Assembly (NCBI GenBank): GCA_009784235.1
Contig: WRCC01000001.1
Span: forward strand, 113,506-177,505
Direction: 5' to 3'
Length of the DNA stretch: 64,000 nt
Origin: Alphaproteobacteria bacterium
GTDB taxonomy: Bacteria > Pseudomonadota > Alphaproteobacteria > Rs-D84
Position numbers and translations under genes: made by a program. A model generated the notes under the pieces. The model was not told where the DNA came from, made no database searches, and worked only from the letters and a program-made list of their open reading frames with translations. Below are positions 54,487 through 63,195 of the stretch, piece by piece; position 1 is the first letter of the stretch, and each line of letters begins with the position of its first letter.

Positions 54487-56562
54487 ATGCCGAAACAAAT
54501 CACTGACGATACAAAATTCATCATAGATTCTTTGCCGGAACACTTGCGTAAATTGGCGCACGAAGCCGCATCTGCCGGATATCTGTCCCAGCAAGAATTT
54601 AACACTGCCGCCGAATCTGACGAAGTGCCGGCATCTGAACGCGAAGAATTATTATCGTTTTTCGTACAAGACTTGGGCGCGGAATTCATTGAATCCGCGG
54701 CTTTTTCCCGTGATATGGAAAAATATGACGATGATGACAGCAATCGTGACAAAAGCCGTGACCTGCTGCATTCTGATTCCGAACAAGTCGATGTCAACGA
54801 CGAAGATTATGAATATTATGCAAACCAGCTGATGAAATCCACAACCGGCGGCTTGACACTGGGTATCCAGGATTCTGTTCAATCGTACTTGAAGCAAATT
54901 GGCACAGTTCAACTGTTGACCGCGCCGGGCGAAGTCGCAATTGCACAGCGTATCGAAGCGGCAAACCGATTGGTCGTGTATGGTCTGTGCGAATCACCGA
55001 TGACAATTCGCGCGATACTGGATTGGTATCGTCAATTGATGGATGATGAAATTCGCTTGCGCTATATCGTGAATTTAGAAGTCATGTATTCATCCGATTC
55101 CGAAAAGAAATCATTGGCTGCATTGGCCGATGCCCTGCGTTCCAAAGGTGTCGAAGACGTCGAAGATTTGGATGACGAAGATTTGGAAGATGAACAATTG
55201 GCCGGCGAAGACGAAGAAGAGGAAGAAGAATCCGAAGACGGTGAAGACGAAGGCGTGCGCAAAGAAGATACACCGCGCAGCACGTCCGGCGTACCGATTC
55301 CAGTTATGGAAGAATCATTGTTACCCGTTGTTTTGGACTTGTTCGCGAAAATTAAAAAGATATTTGCCAGTATGGAAAAATTGCAAAAATTGCGCCTGGA
55401 AAACTTGCTAAAAACTGCAAAACCAGACGACGCACTGGAAAAGAAATACGCAAAATTACGCCTGGAATTGTTCGAGTATGTCAGTCAGATACGCCTTGCC
55501 GACGACCGTATTAATGAAATTTTATCGACGCTGACCGCACGTAACGCGTTGCTGATGGGACTGGAAGGCAAAATTTGGCGCATGGCGTTGGCGATGAAAA
55601 TCAAACGCGAAGAATTTATCGCGGAATGGACCGGTAATGAATTGAACCGTAACTGGGTGAAAAAATTGCTGAAAAGCAAATCACCAGTGTGGCAGAAATT
55701 TGCAAAAAAACATGAAAAAGATATCGTAAAAATCCAAGAAGCGATTACGAATATCGCACTGGAAACCGGTCAACCGACATCTGAATACAAGAAAGTTGTG
55801 GAATTGGTTCGTCGCGGCCAGACAGAAGCCGCGCGCGCAAAACGCGAAATGATTGAAGCAAACTTGCGACTGGTTATCAAGTTCGCAAAAAAGTCTGCGA
55901 ATCGCGGATTGGGTTTGGATTTTTCTGACTTGGTTCAAGATGGAAACATCGGCCTGATGAAAGCGGTTGATAAATTTGATTATCGTCTGGGTAATAAATT
56001 TTCAACATACGCAACCAACTGGATTCAGCAAGGTATTTCGCGCAGCATCGCCGACCAAGCGCGTACGATACGTATCCCAGTTCATATGATTGATAATATT
56101 CACAAGATTCAAAAAGCATCGCGCCAGTTTATGCATAAATACGGACGCATGCCGACAGCGGAAGAATTATCAAAAATCATATATCTGCCTGTTGAAAAAA
56201 TCCACAAAGCGATGAAAGTTAATCTGCGCCCTATTTCATTGGAACAGCCGGTTGGTACGGATGACGATGCGTCGCGCATCGAAATCATCGCGGATGAAAC
56301 CGCGCGCAATCCGTTTGTTTCCGCGGCCCAGAAAAACCTGCGCAAAATCGTCACCCAGATTTTGTCTGAACTGGACCCAAAGGAAGAAACCGTCCTGCGC
56401 CAGCGTTTCGGCATGTCTACGAACAAGACCAGCACGTTGGAAGAAGTCGGCGAATACATCGGCGTGACCCGCGAACGTATCCGCCAGATTGAACAAAAAG
56501 CATTAAATAAACTGAAACACCCAACCCGCGCCCGCAAATTGCGATCGTTCTTGGAAGAATAA
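54487..56562 (+). CDS. rpoD: RNA polymerase sigma-70 factor RpoD
   Basis: The housekeeping sigma factor, 691 residues. An acidic stretch of Glu/Asp (around residues 215-260) sits in the non-conserved region. Region 1.2 ('[27 protein letters not shown]'), region 2 ('[66 protein letters not shown]'), and region 4 with '[29 protein letters not shown]' are intact. It would read the TTGACA/TATAAT-type promoters seen throughout the window. AAGGG lies before the ATG and a TATAAA further up. Convergent with cysS. Confidence 0.98.
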   Translation: MPKQITDDTKFIIDSLPEHLRKLAHEAASAGYLSQQEFNTAAESDEVPASEREELLSFFVQDLGAEFIESAAFSRDMEKYDDDDSNRDKSRDLLHSDSEQVDVNDEDYEYYANQLMKSTTGGLTLGIQDSVQSYLKQIGTVQLLTAPGEVAIAQRIEAANRLVVYGLCESPMTIRAILDWYRQLMDDEIRLRYIVNLEVMYSSDSEKKSLAALADALRSKGVEDVEDLDDEDLEDEQLAGEDEEEEEESEDGEDEGVRKEDTPRSTSGVPIPVMEESLLPVVLDLFAKIKKIFASMEKLQKLRLENLLKTAKPDDALEKKYAKLRLELFEYVSQIRLADDRINEILSTLTARNALLMGLEGKIWRMALAMKIKREEFIAEWTGNELNRNWVKKLLKSKSPVWQKFAKKHEKDIVKIQEAITNIALETGQPTSEYKKVVELVRRGQTEAARAKREMIEANLRLVIKFAKKSANRGLGLDFSDLVQDGNIGLMKAVDKFDYRLGNKFSTYATNWIQQGISRSIADQARTIRIPVHMIDNIHKIQKASRQFMHKYGRMPTAEELSKIIYLPVEKIHKAMKVNLRPISLEQPVGTDDDASRIEIIADETARNPFVSAAQKNLRKIVTQILSELDPKEETVLRQRFGMSTNKTSTLEEVGEYIGVTRERIRQIEQKALNKLKHPTRARKLRSFLEE

Positions 56563-56594
56563 TTGTCATTGCGAGCGCATGCGAAGCAATCCAG
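56563..56594. repeat. Dispersed palindromic repeat, copy 5
   Basis: TGTCATTGCGAGCGCATGCG...AAGCAATCCAG begins right at the rpoD stop. It faces copy 6 in the opposite orientation, with a hairpin between. Confidence 0.85.
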
Positions 56595-56608
56595 TAATTA
56601 ACTAGAAA

Positions 56609-56630
56609 AGGGGCGCAAATATGCGCCCCT
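56609..56630. terminator. Hairpin between rpoD and cysS
   Basis: AGGGGCGCA-AATA-TGCGCCCCT, a perfect 9-bp stem. No strong T-run, though AT-rich sequence follows; it may serve both converging genes. Confidence 0.7.
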
Positions 56631-56655
56631 ACAATTTTATAAAATTATTAATTAA

Positions 56656-56692
56656 CTAGATTGTTTCGTCGTTCCACTCATCGCAATGACAA
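56656..56692. repeat. Dispersed palindromic repeat, copy 6 (diverged)
   Basis: CTAGATTGTTTCGTCGTTCC...TCGCAATGACAA, inverted relative to copy 5. Several bases differ from the consensus. Confidence 0.78.
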
Positions 56693-56694
56693 GT

Positions 56695-58119
56695 TTATTT
56701 CCTCGCGATCTTCATTCCGTCTTTGTTGTCCATGATTGTATATCCAAGTGCATCAATTTGATTGCGCAATTCGTCGGCGCGGGCCCAATCCTTGGCGGAT
56801 TTGGCGGCATTGCGTTCGTTGGCCAGTTTCTGAATTTTGGCGGGCACGGGTGCGGATTCAACGTCCAATAATTTCTTTGCGCGGTCGATAAATTGCAGGC
56901 CCAGCAATTCGTCGATAAATTCGAACAGAGCAATCTTTGTTGCTGCATCGGTCGTGTCGTCGTTCAGTAAATCTTGGATATCAGCCAATGCTACAGATGT
57001 TTTCAAATTATCATTAACCGCGGATAAAATTTTATCATGCCATTCATCAAAGGATTTATGATTTATGATTTCTGATTTATGATTTAATAATCCTGCAACC
57101 TTTTTTACAATATTTTTATATCCTGTTGCGGCGGCGTCCAATGCTTCGAATGAAAATTCCATCGGACTGCGATACGTTCCCATCAAAACCATATAGCGAA
57201 ACGCCATCGGGTCATAGCCCAGTTTTTTAATATACGGAACGGTCAGCGCGTCGCCTGCAGATTTAGACAGTTTTGCATCCTTGCCCATCAGCCAGCCGAA
57301 ATGCACCCAATAATTCACCCATGGTTTGCCTGTAATCGGTTCGCTTTGCGCGATTTCATTCGCATGATGGATATTTATGTGTTCTTGGGCGGCGGTGTGA
57401 ATATCGAAATGGTTGCCCAGTAACTTCATGCTCATCGCGCTGCATTCAATGTGCCATCCGGGAAAACCACGACCCCATGGCGAATCCCATATCATTTCGT
57501 TTTTCGCATCGTCCGACAAAAAAGCCCACAGTACAAAGTCCGCCGGATTACGTTTGCCTTCGTCTGATATACGTGCGCCGGCACGCTGCTTTGATGCATC
57601 TTGTCCGGAAAGTGCGCCATAATCTGCAAATTTCGACGTGTCGTAATAAACACCTTTGCCTGGAATCGCGTACGCATAGCCCAATGATTCCAATTTTTGA
57701 ATCAGTTCGATTTGTTCCGGAATATAATCAGTTGCGCGCGGTGTATGTGTCGGCGAAATAATGTTCAAATCGTTCATATCGTTCACGACCGAACCGATAT
57801 ACTGTTTTGCGATATCCCAGACAGATTTGTTTTCACGGCGTGCACCGGATTCCATTTTATCTTCGGCGCCTTCGTCCGCATCGCCCGCCAGATGTCCGAC
57901 ATCGGTAAAGTTCATTACATGAGTGACTTTATATCCGTTCGCCATGAACATGCGTTTTATCAAATCGTTGCTGATGAATGTGCGCATATTGCCCAAATGC
58001 TGGTCCCAATAGACAGTTGGTCCGCAGGTATAAAAACTGACCACGCCCGGCACCAGCGGTCGGAATTCTTCCAGTCCTCGCGACATCGTATTATAAAGCT
58101 TTATCGGTGCGATGGGCAT
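56695..58119 (-). CDS. cysS: Cysteine-tRNA ligase
   Basis: CysRS charges tRNA-Cys. The 474-residue protein has the first zinc Cys in 'FYTCGPTVYWDQHLGNMRTF' with the HIGH-type 'HLGN', zinc ligands in 'GWHIECSAMS' and 'NIHHANEIAQSE', and the KMSKS-type 'DAKLSKSAGD'. In the C-terminal part, '[11 protein letters not shown]' is an insertion coded by the same DNA micro-repeat as in ffh. The rest is normal. It follows the RodZ-like gene on the same strand with one base between them. Confidence 0.97.
   Translation of the reverse strand: MPIAPIKLYNTMSRGLEEFRPLVPGVVSFYTCGPTVYWDQHLGNMRTFISNDLIKRMFMANGYKVTHVMNFTDVGHLAGDADEGAEDKMESGARRENKSVWDIAKQYIGSVVNDMNDLNIISPTHTPRATDYIPEQIELIQKLESLGYAYAIPGKGVYYDTSKFADYGALSGQDASKQRAGARISDEGKRNPADFVLWAFLSDDAKNEMIWDSPWGRGFPGWHIECSAMSMKLLGNHFDIHTAAQEHINIHHANEIAQSEPITGKPWVNYWVHFGWLMGKDAKLSKSAGDALTVPYIKKLGYDPMAFRYMVLMGTYRSPMEFSFEALDAAATGYKNIVKKVAGLLNHKSEIINHKSFDEWHDKILSAVNDNLKTSVALADIQDLLNDDTTDAATKIALFEFIDELLGLQFIDRAKKLLDVESAPVPAKIQKLANERNAAKSAKDWARADELRNQIDALGYTIMDNKDGMKIARK
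57053..57086. repeat. GATTTATGATTT-type micro-repeat inserted in cysS
   Basis: A 27-base part (57053-57079) is identical to that inside ffh and is read in the same frame ('KSEIINHKS'). Confidence 0.9.
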
Positions 58120-58120
58120 T

Positions 58121-58963
58121 TTATTCTTCTGTGGTTGCCGTCGGTTGTGGTGACAATGATGCAGGTGTCAATGCAATCCCAGTTTTACGTGCCCCACTTG
58201 CACCCAATTTTGGTGCCGGTTTGCCGTTTACAAATACATCCAGCCCACCGGCGTTTCCGACCGTTGCCTTTGCCCCCGGTGTTGTTGGCACATAATATAC
58301 ATCGCCCGGCATCATAACGCGTGAAAACAATGTTTCGCCGCGCGAATCTTCGATACGCAGCCATGTTTCAGAATTCGCCTGGAACACAATGGCCGCGTTC
58401 GTGCGATTGTCAGCACCAAAAGATTCACGCACCGGAATTTTAAATTCGATTCCGTGGGTGGTGGTTTCAGTGGTATATGCACCCGAATTATCACTGCGTT
58501 GTGCGCGCGCAATGTTCGCAACAAATATAGCACCGATAATTATTACGATAATTGCAACCGCAATCCATGCGACAGTTTTCCAATTTCGCACCAATATACT
58601 GGCGGTTTTTTCACTGGCTTTTTTTGCGGCGGCTTTGACCGATGCAGTTTTGGATTTCCGTATTGGCGCTGGTTTGATTTCAATTTCTGATTCCAATAAA
58701 CCCATTTCAGATTTGATTTTTTGGATAATCATATTCGCGTCCAGTTCCAATTCAAGCGCATAGTTGCGCGCAAAGCCCAATGTATAAACTGCTTCGGGAA
58801 TTTTGTGATATTCGCCGGATTCCAGTGCGGCCAAGAATTCTTCACGAATGCACAATTGTTTTGAAATTGTTGATAATTCACGCTTGCGTCGACCGGTGGT
58901 GCGTGCACAACGCAAAATTTCACCCGCGGTTCGATTATCAATATTGTGGTTTTTATCTGTCAT
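58121..58963 (-). CDS. RodZ-like helix-turn-helix membrane protein
   Basis: This 280-residue protein has an N-terminal HTH_25 domain as in RodZ ('AGEILRCARTTGRRKRELSTISKQLCIREEFLAALESGEYHKIPEAVYTLGFARNYA'), a basic linker, one membrane helix near residues 133-153, and a periplasmic DUF4115-like domain ('WLRIEDSRGETLFSRVMMPGDVYYVP'). RodZ links MreB to the cell-wall elongation machinery. AAAGGAA precedes the ATG. It is followed by cysS on one transcript. Confidence 0.88.
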   Translation of the reverse strand: MTDKNHNIDNRTAGEILRCARTTGRRKRELSTISKQLCIREEFLAALESGEYHKIPEAVYTLGFARNYALELELDANMIIQKIKSEMGLLESEIEIKPAPIRKSKTASVKAAAKKASEKTASILVRNWKTVAWIAVAIIVIIIGAIFVANIARAQRSDNSGAYTTETTTHGIEFKIPVRESFGADNRTNAAIVFQANSETWLRIEDSRGETLFSRVMMPGDVYYVPTTPGAKATVGNAGGLDVFVNGKPAPKLGASGARKTGIALTPASLSPQPTATTEE

Positions 58964-59011
58964 GATTATTTCCTTTTGCCCATGATAAACCGCGAATTCG
59001 CCGTGCGCAAC

Positions 59012-59980
59012 TTAAATTTTGAAAAATTCCAATATGGCGCGTTCCATTTCCGCTGGGTCGATAATCTGGTTTATCCGCGTGCGAAATTCAGCGCCGCCCG
59101 TCATACCGGCTGAATACCAAGCTGCATGTTTCCGAAACAAAGGAACACCCGCACGAACGCCGTAATATTCTAATGTCAGATGTAAATGTTCGATAATGAT
59201 TGGACCGATGGAATCAGGCTTTTTATATCCTGGTCTGGTTAATTCATCCATCAGCCAAGGATTACCTAATATAGCGCGTCCGACCATTGCACCATCAAAT
59301 CCCATTTTTTCGATTTCCGCAATGTCCACGGTCGTTTTAATATCGCCATTGTACATTACGGGTATTGGTGCGGTATGTTTTATATCCAATGATTTCATGC
59401 GGTCGGCCAATCCAGCATATCCCTGGGCCCGCGTGCGTCCATGAATTGTTGCAAATTGCGCACCGTTATCCGCGCATATTCGGACCAGTTCGGCGGAATG
59501 CAAGCTGGAATTATCCCATCCCAGTCGTGTTTTAATTGAGACTGGTATTTTGACGCTGCGTACAACTGCATCGACTATGTGGCCAGCCAATTTTGGGTCA
59601 CGCATTAAAAAAGCGCCCGCCCCTGCCTTGGTCGCGACCTTTGGAACCGGACATCCCATATTTATGTCAATCCAAGATGCGCCGTTTTGTTCCAAGATTT
59701 TTGCGCCGGTCGCCATAATGGCCGGATCTGCGCCGAAAATTTGGGCGCCAATCAGGCCCTCGTCAGACAGATTGTCGAAATTACGTTTATTGCCAGTGTT
59801 CGGTGATGGCTTGCGATTATTAATCAGCGCGTGGCACGAAATCATTTCGGTCAGCAGCGGGGCATCCGGTGCGCATTTTCGTAAAATTTGGCGATACGGA
59901 CGGTCAGTAATTCCCGCCAATGGCGCAGCAAAAACGGGCGTGTTAATAGTCATATTTTTAAGATGAAGCGATGTGAACAT
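59012..59980 (-). CDS. dusB: tRNA-dihydrouridine synthase (DusB-like)
   Basis: Dus enzymes reduce uridines in the tRNA D-loop with FMN and NADPH. The 322-residue protein shows 'FAAPLAGITDRPYRQILR', 'GAQIFGADPAIM', the catalytic Cys in 'WIDINMGCPVPKVATKAGAGAFLM', 'SIKTRLGWD', 'ATIHGRTRAQGYAG' and 'GDIKTTVDIAEI..GFDGAMVGRAILGNPW'. The order fits DusB of alphaproteobacteria; the exact uridine is not predictable. The ATG at 59980 lies six bases after a TATTAT on the minus strand; the next in-frame ATG is nine codons in. Confidence 0.92.
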   Translation of the reverse strand: MFTSLHLKNMTINTPVFAAPLAGITDRPYRQILRKCAPDAPLLTEMISCHALINNRKPSPNTGNKRNFDNLSDEGLIGAQIFGADPAIMATGAKILEQNGASWIDINMGCPVPKVATKAGAGAFLMRDPKLAGHIVDAVVRSVKIPVSIKTRLGWDNSSLHSAELVRICADNGAQFATIHGRTRAQGYAGLADRMKSLDIKHTAPIPVMYNGDIKTTVDIAEIEKMGFDGAMVGRAILGNPWLMDELTRPGYKKPDSIGPIIIEHLHLTLEYYGVRAGVPLFRKHAAWYSAGMTGGAEFRTRINQIIDPAEMERAILEFFKI

Positions 59981-59985
59981 TGTGT

Positions 59986-59992
59986 TATAATA
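59986..59992. promoter_or_regulatory. Overlapping divergent -10 boxes for dusB and the ftsB-like gene
   Basis: TATAAT on the plus strand (59986-59991, preceded by TGT, an extended -10) lies seven bases before the ftsB-like ATG. TATTAT on the minus strand (59987-59992, with TTGATT 17 bases further up) lies six bases before the dusB ATG. Both genes would give leaderless mRNAs and compete for polymerase. Confidence 0.65.
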
Positions 59993-59998
59993 ACCGGT

Positions 59999-60322
59999 AT
60001 GAAAGAAAAAATCAAAAATTTATTTGAATTCGTTGGGCGGGCTTGGCGCGGCGGAACGCGTGGGAAAATCGGTCTTGCGCTTGCTGTATTTTCCATATTT
60101 GTAATCGCCCGGATGTTTGTCGGTACGGTCAGTGTCCAAGCACTGGTAATGAACGGATTTAAATTAAAGAAAGAACAGCAACAACTGGCCACAGAACAAG
60201 CCAAATTGGATGACATGAATATGCATATTCGTCTGGTGACGGAACATTCACCGGATTATATTGAAGAATTGGCCGCAAAGCGTTTGAACTTGGGCGACCC
60301 GAAAGTGCGGATTTTGCGATAG
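59999..60322 (+). CDS. FtsB/DivIC-like septum formation initiator
   Basis: A 107-residue protein: basic N-terminus, one membrane helix around residues 23-45 ('IGLALAVFSIFVIARMFVG'), a coiled coil ('FKLKKEQQQLATEQAKLDDMN'), and a short C-terminal segment 'YIEELAAKRLNLGDPKVRIL' typical of FtsB. With FtsL and FtsQ, FtsB builds the division complex. I chose the ATG at 59999 because the -10 box is seven bases before it and the family begins there. Divergent from dusB. Confidence 0.85.
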   Translation: MKEKIKNLFEFVGRAWRGGTRGKIGLALAVFSIFVIARMFVGTVSVQALVMNGFKLKKEQQQLATEQAKLDDMNMHIRLVTEHSPDYIEELAAKRLNLGDPKVRILR

Positions 60323-60327
60323 CTTAA

Positions 60328-60771
60328 TCAAGATTTTTTATCGTCGGACCAGTTGTTCAAAATCCAGGACGAAGAATTCGCTTTGTTTTCACCACCGACG
60401 CCGAACGCCATATTGATGTTGTATTTTTTGCACGCTGTATGTTCCGGTACATTATCCGGCGTGCGGTCGCCGCCATTGGCGAATACCAATCTTGCATCTG
60501 GATATTTAATGCGTGCACGTGCAATACCGTCGCAGGCCGAATTATCAGCATCATTGAAATCCAAAACATCTATGACACCCTTGATATTTTCGGTAACGAT
60601 TTTACGCGAATTAAAATTCATAAAGAATTTGCCCTTTTTCCGCACCAGCCAATCATCGGAATTCAGCAAGACAATCACGCCGTCGGATGCGGCGGCCGAT
60701 GCCCGTATTATATCAATATAACCTTCGTGAATTGGGTCGAATCCACCACTGACGATGTAATATGTTTGCAT
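60328..60771 (-). CDS. Nucleotidyltransferase of the cytidylyltransferase/RfaE2 family
   Basis: The 147-residue protein begins 'YYIVSGGFDPIHEGYIDIIRAS', a nucleotidyltransferase loop in which the second His of HxGH is Tyr. It then has 'VIVLLNSDDWLVRKKGKFFMNFNSRKIV' and the C-terminal 'FANGGDRTPDNVPEHTACKKYNI', 'FGVGGENKANSSSWIL', as in adenylyl/cytidylyltransferases related to glycerol-3-phosphate cytidylyltransferase and RfaE. It would activate a small sugar or polyol phosphate. A GGAGA signal precedes the ATG. Single gene, substrate unknown. Confidence 0.8.
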   Translation of the reverse strand: MQTYYIVSGGFDPIHEGYIDIIRASAAASDGVIVLLNSDDWLVRKKGKFFMNFNSRKIVTENIKGVIDVLDFNDADNSACDGIARARIKYPDARLVFANGGDRTPDNVPEHTACKKYNINMAFGVGGENKANSSSWILNNWSDDKKS

Positions 60772-60846
60772 TTTATCTCCATTTGCTTTTATGAAATTCT
60801 AGGCAAGTCGAAAACTAAAAACAATATAATTTCTTTTTACTTTATG

Positions 60847-60875
60847 TTGACAAATGAGAAATCCTGGCATATAAT
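60847..60875 (+). promoter_or_regulatory. Perfect-consensus sigma-70 promoter
   Basis: TTGACA, 17-base spacer, TATAAT: every consensus position matches, and a G follows. It drives the 98-residue gene and is the strongest promoter recognisable in the window. Confidence 0.88.
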
Positions 60876-60898
60876 GTATTCCAATAAAAGGCATAACT

Positions 60899-61195
60899 AT
60901 GAAAAAATGTACGTTCAGCGATATTGATTGCAAAAATAATTTTCGATGCACCATATATATCCAGGATTTCGACCTGGGCCGTGTAGAGCGAACCGTATCA
61001 AAGATGCAGCGCAAAAAGTATGTCAAGCCCGAAGGCCTGCGCATACTGCGCCACGAAGTCCAATGCTTCATACCGAAAAAAATGATTGGGTTCGGCGCGG
61101 AACAGCAGCATACCCAAATGCCCGCGTCCCAGAATATGCCATACTATTTTCAAACCATGGAATGCATGCACTGTCGGAATAATAATGGTAAATAA
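60899..61195 (+). CDS. Small Cys-containing protein of unknown function behind a strong promoter
   Basis: A 98-residue soluble, basic product. Cysteines occur as 'KCTFSDIDCKNNFRC' at the start and 'MECMHCRNN' at the end, so zinc binding is possible. The middle 'VSKMQRKKYVKPEGLRILRH' is highly basic. No family recognised. Its promoter is a perfect match to the sigma-70 consensus, so it may be highly expressed, and a terminator follows at once, making it a single-gene unit. Confidence 0.72.
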   Translation: MKKCTFSDIDCKNNFRCTIYIQDFDLGRVERTVSKMQRKKYVKPEGLRILRHEVQCFIPKKMIGFGAEQQHTQMPASQNMPYYFQTMECMHCRNNNGK

Positions 61196-61224
61196 AAAAC
61201 TGTCCGTTGTCGGACAGTTTTTTT
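61195..61224. terminator. Bidirectional terminator between convergent genes
   Basis: AAAAAACTGTCCG-TTG-TCGGACAGTTTTTT, perfect stem with A/T runs, shared by the small Cys-containing gene and the M48 gene. Confidence 0.92.
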
Positions 61225-62044
61225 ATCGCAGCTGCGCCGCTGTTGCCTGGGCCTTTGGAATTGAATCGCGCAGGTTCTTAATCCGACCTTCGTGCGAGGG
61301 GTGGGTGCTGAGCCATGCGGGACCAGATGAACCGCCCAGTGCGTTCATGCGTTCCCATAATTTGGGCGCTTCATGGGGGTCATAACCGGCAATTGTCATC
61401 AGCACCAGTCCAAGATAATCCGCTTCGTCTTCATGTTTCCGGCTGAATGGCAATGTACCCAATATACTGGTCCCTGCCCCGGCGGCGGTCATCGACAATT
61501 CTTGGGTCTTTTTCGACATACCCGTGGTGCCCAATAATATTTGTGTGCCCAGTAATCCGCCTTGTTGAATCATATCTGCACTCATCCGTTGCTGGCCATG
61601 ATTTAAAATAGCATGGGCGATTTCATGTCCCATTACGACCGCAATGCCTGCTTCATTTTTCGTTACTGGTAAAATTCCAGTATAGAACGCAATCCGCCCG
61701 CCCGGCATGGCCCATGCGTTTATACTGTCATCTTGAATCAAAGCAAACGACCATTGATAATCTTTAAAGTGATTGGGCGAGCCCTGGGCCGTTACCCATT
61801 TTTCAGCCGCCGCGACCAATTTCCACCCAACCCGGTCCAGCATTATTGCGTCCGGCGTGCCCTTTACAACTTTGCTGTCTTTCAAAACCGTTGCATATTG
61901 TTCGGCTGCTGCTGAATTAATCTGGCTGTTTGGAACAAAAGCCATCGTGCTTTTCCCGGTCATAACGTCCGTTGCACACCCACTCAATAACAACGCCCCA
62001 GCCAGAAAGATATAAGAGATTTTAAATATAGATATAGTTTTCAT
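61223..62044 (-). CDS. M48-family metalloprotease lipoprotein
   Basis: A lipobox 'GALLLSGCATD' anchors this 273-residue protein in the envelope. The M48 domain follows: 'INAWAMPGGRIAFYTGIL', the zinc motif 'VVMGHEIAHAILNHG' (HExxH), 'SRKHEDEADYLGLVLMTIAGYDP' (third ligand Glu), and the C-terminal 'LSTHPSHEGRIKNL'. It resembles LoiP/YggG and BepA-type outer-membrane quality-control proteases. I start at ATG 62044; the ORF track adds four residues from an upstream GTG. Confidence 0.92.
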   Translation of the reverse strand: MKTISIFKISYIFLAGALLLSGCATDVMTGKSTMAFVPNSQINSAAAEQYATVLKDSKVVKGTPDAIMLDRVGWKLVAAAEKWVTAQGSPNHFKDYQWSFALIQDDSINAWAMPGGRIAFYTGILPVTKNEAGIAVVMGHEIAHAILNHGQQRMSADMIQQGGLLGTQILLGTTGMSKKTQELSMTAAGAGTSILGTLPFSRKHEDEADYLGLVLMTIAGYDPHEAPKLWERMNALGGSSGPAWLSTHPSHEGRIKNLRDSIPKAQATAAQLR

Positions 62045-62071
62045 AATGACCACCACGTTTTTGTAAATAGA

Positions 62072-62091
62072 TGGTCGGGGAAACAGGATTC
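62072..62091. repeat. 20-bp copy of the tRNA-Pro 3' end
   Basis: TGGTCGGGGAAACAGGATTC is identical to the 3' end of the tRNA-Pro gene (62243-62262, reading the other strand), including the CCA. Between the two copies lie hairpins such as GCAAACC-TGTC-GGTTTGC and GAACCTGCAGGTTC, and no gene. Confidence 0.85.
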
Positions 62092-62242
62092 CCTTGGCGC
62101 TTTGCGCCTGCGGGGCATTCGTTCATGCAAACCTGTCGGTTTGCTGCGCTCGCGTGCCCGCTCGCTGACTCATTGTCGAACCTGCAGGTTCTCATGAATC
62201 TATCGCGACCAGATTAAAAATACCGCAGGGGTATTTTAAATC

Positions 62243-62319
62243 TGGTCGGGGAAACAGGATTCGAACCTGCGACATCTTGCTCCCAAAGCAAGCACTCTAC
62301 CAGACTGAGCTATTCCCCG
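62243..62319 (-). tRNA. tRNA-Pro (anticodon TGG)
   Basis: CGGGGAA acceptor pairs with TTCCCCG, followed by discriminator A and encoded CCA. The anticodon arm CTTGC-TTTGGGA-GCAAG gives TGG, and the T-loop is GGTTCGAATCC. Complete cloverleaf. A truncated copy of its 3' end lies 170 bases away. Confidence 0.97.
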
Positions 62320-62398
62320 AAACTGGCAGATTATAACATCTTGTTATAAAAATGCAAATGTTATTTATTGGGCCACGGCGGCCAGAAAAGTCAAAAAT

Positions 62399-62427
62399 TT
62401 GCAATATTCGAATAATTTTGATATAAA
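62399..62427 (+). promoter_or_regulatory. Promoter of the laccase-domain gene (predicted leaderless)
   Basis: TTGCAA, 17-base spacer, TATAAA, then TTGCGGC and the ATG at 62435. Confidence 0.72.
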
Positions 62428-62434
62428 TTGCGGC

Positions 62435-63181
62435 ATGATAAAATTCTTTGGAAACCAATTACCAAAAGACCGATGTAATCGCACAGCAAATCGTGCCATT
62501 GACGTTGGCATGTCCGAAATAGAACACGTATCGGCGGCCATAAAGTCGTTGGACGCAATTGCAAAATCCGTCGGCAAGACTTTCATGGATACCGTCAATG
62601 TACGACAAGGCCACACTGCGACGGCCGTCTATGCGTATAAGTTTGACTTTCTGTCCCGGGTGGCGGACGGAATTGTCACGACTAATCCCGATTTACTGCT
62701 CTGTATCCGGACTGCAGATTGCGCGCCAGTATTATTCCAAGATAAACGAAATGGCGTAATTGGCGCGGCACATGCTGGGTGGCGCGGCGCTTTGTCTGGG
62801 ATATTGGAAAATACCGTGCGCCTTATGCTGGAATACGGTGCACGGACGGGTGATATTCGCGCATTTATCGGACCGCTATTGGTCCAAGGCAGCTTTGAAT
62901 GCAAAGATAACATGCGTACATCGTTCATCAACCAAGATAAAAATTTTGCACGATTTTTCGAAATTGGTGATGATACGACAATTCACTTTGATTTTCCAAA
63001 TTTTGTAAAATATAAATTGGAATCCAGCGGAATATCAAATATAACCTGGGGCGATATATATAAAGCGCGCAATCAAAATCCCATCGATACATATAATTCA
63101 CCAGAATATCACAGTTATCGCCGTGCCCAGCATCAGATGATATCGGACACTGGGCGAAATTGTTCTGTAATATCAATATAA
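62435..63181 (+). CDS. Laccase-domain (YfiH/PgeF-like) protein
   Basis: The 248-residue protein has the YfiH fold motifs: 'VNVRQGHTATAV', 'CIRTADCAPVLFQDKRNGVIGAAHAGWRGALSGILENTV' with the zinc-site His and Cys, 'IRAFIGPLLVQGSFE' (the family has IGP.I....YEV) and 'YNSPEYHSYRRAQHQMISDTGRNCSVI'. Members act as purine nucleoside phosphorylase/deaminase or as the peptidoglycan-editing factor PgeF. The start is ATG 62435, seven bases after a -10 box. Confidence 0.88.
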   Translation: MIKFFGNQLPKDRCNRTANRAIDVGMSEIEHVSAAIKSLDAIAKSVGKTFMDTVNVRQGHTATAVYAYKFDFLSRVADGIVTTNPDLLLCIRTADCAPVLFQDKRNGVIGAAHAGWRGALSGILENTVRLMLEYGARTGDIRAFIGPLLVQGSFECKDNMRTSFINQDKNFARFFEIGDDTTIHFDFPNFVKYKLESSGISNITWGDIYKARNQNPIDTYNSPEYHSYRRAQHQMISDTGRNCSVISI

Positions 63182-63195
63182 GGATGAAAAATACA

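Noticed and set aside
54031-54594. 187-residue antisense ORF over the TrcR and rpoD genes
   Set aside because: It is a shadow of two well-supported plus-strand genes, with no ribosome-binding site or recognisable domain.
62100-62242. Second tRNA or tRNA pseudogene next to tRNA-Pro
   Set aside because: Only 20 bases of the 3' end are copied; no other arms can be built.
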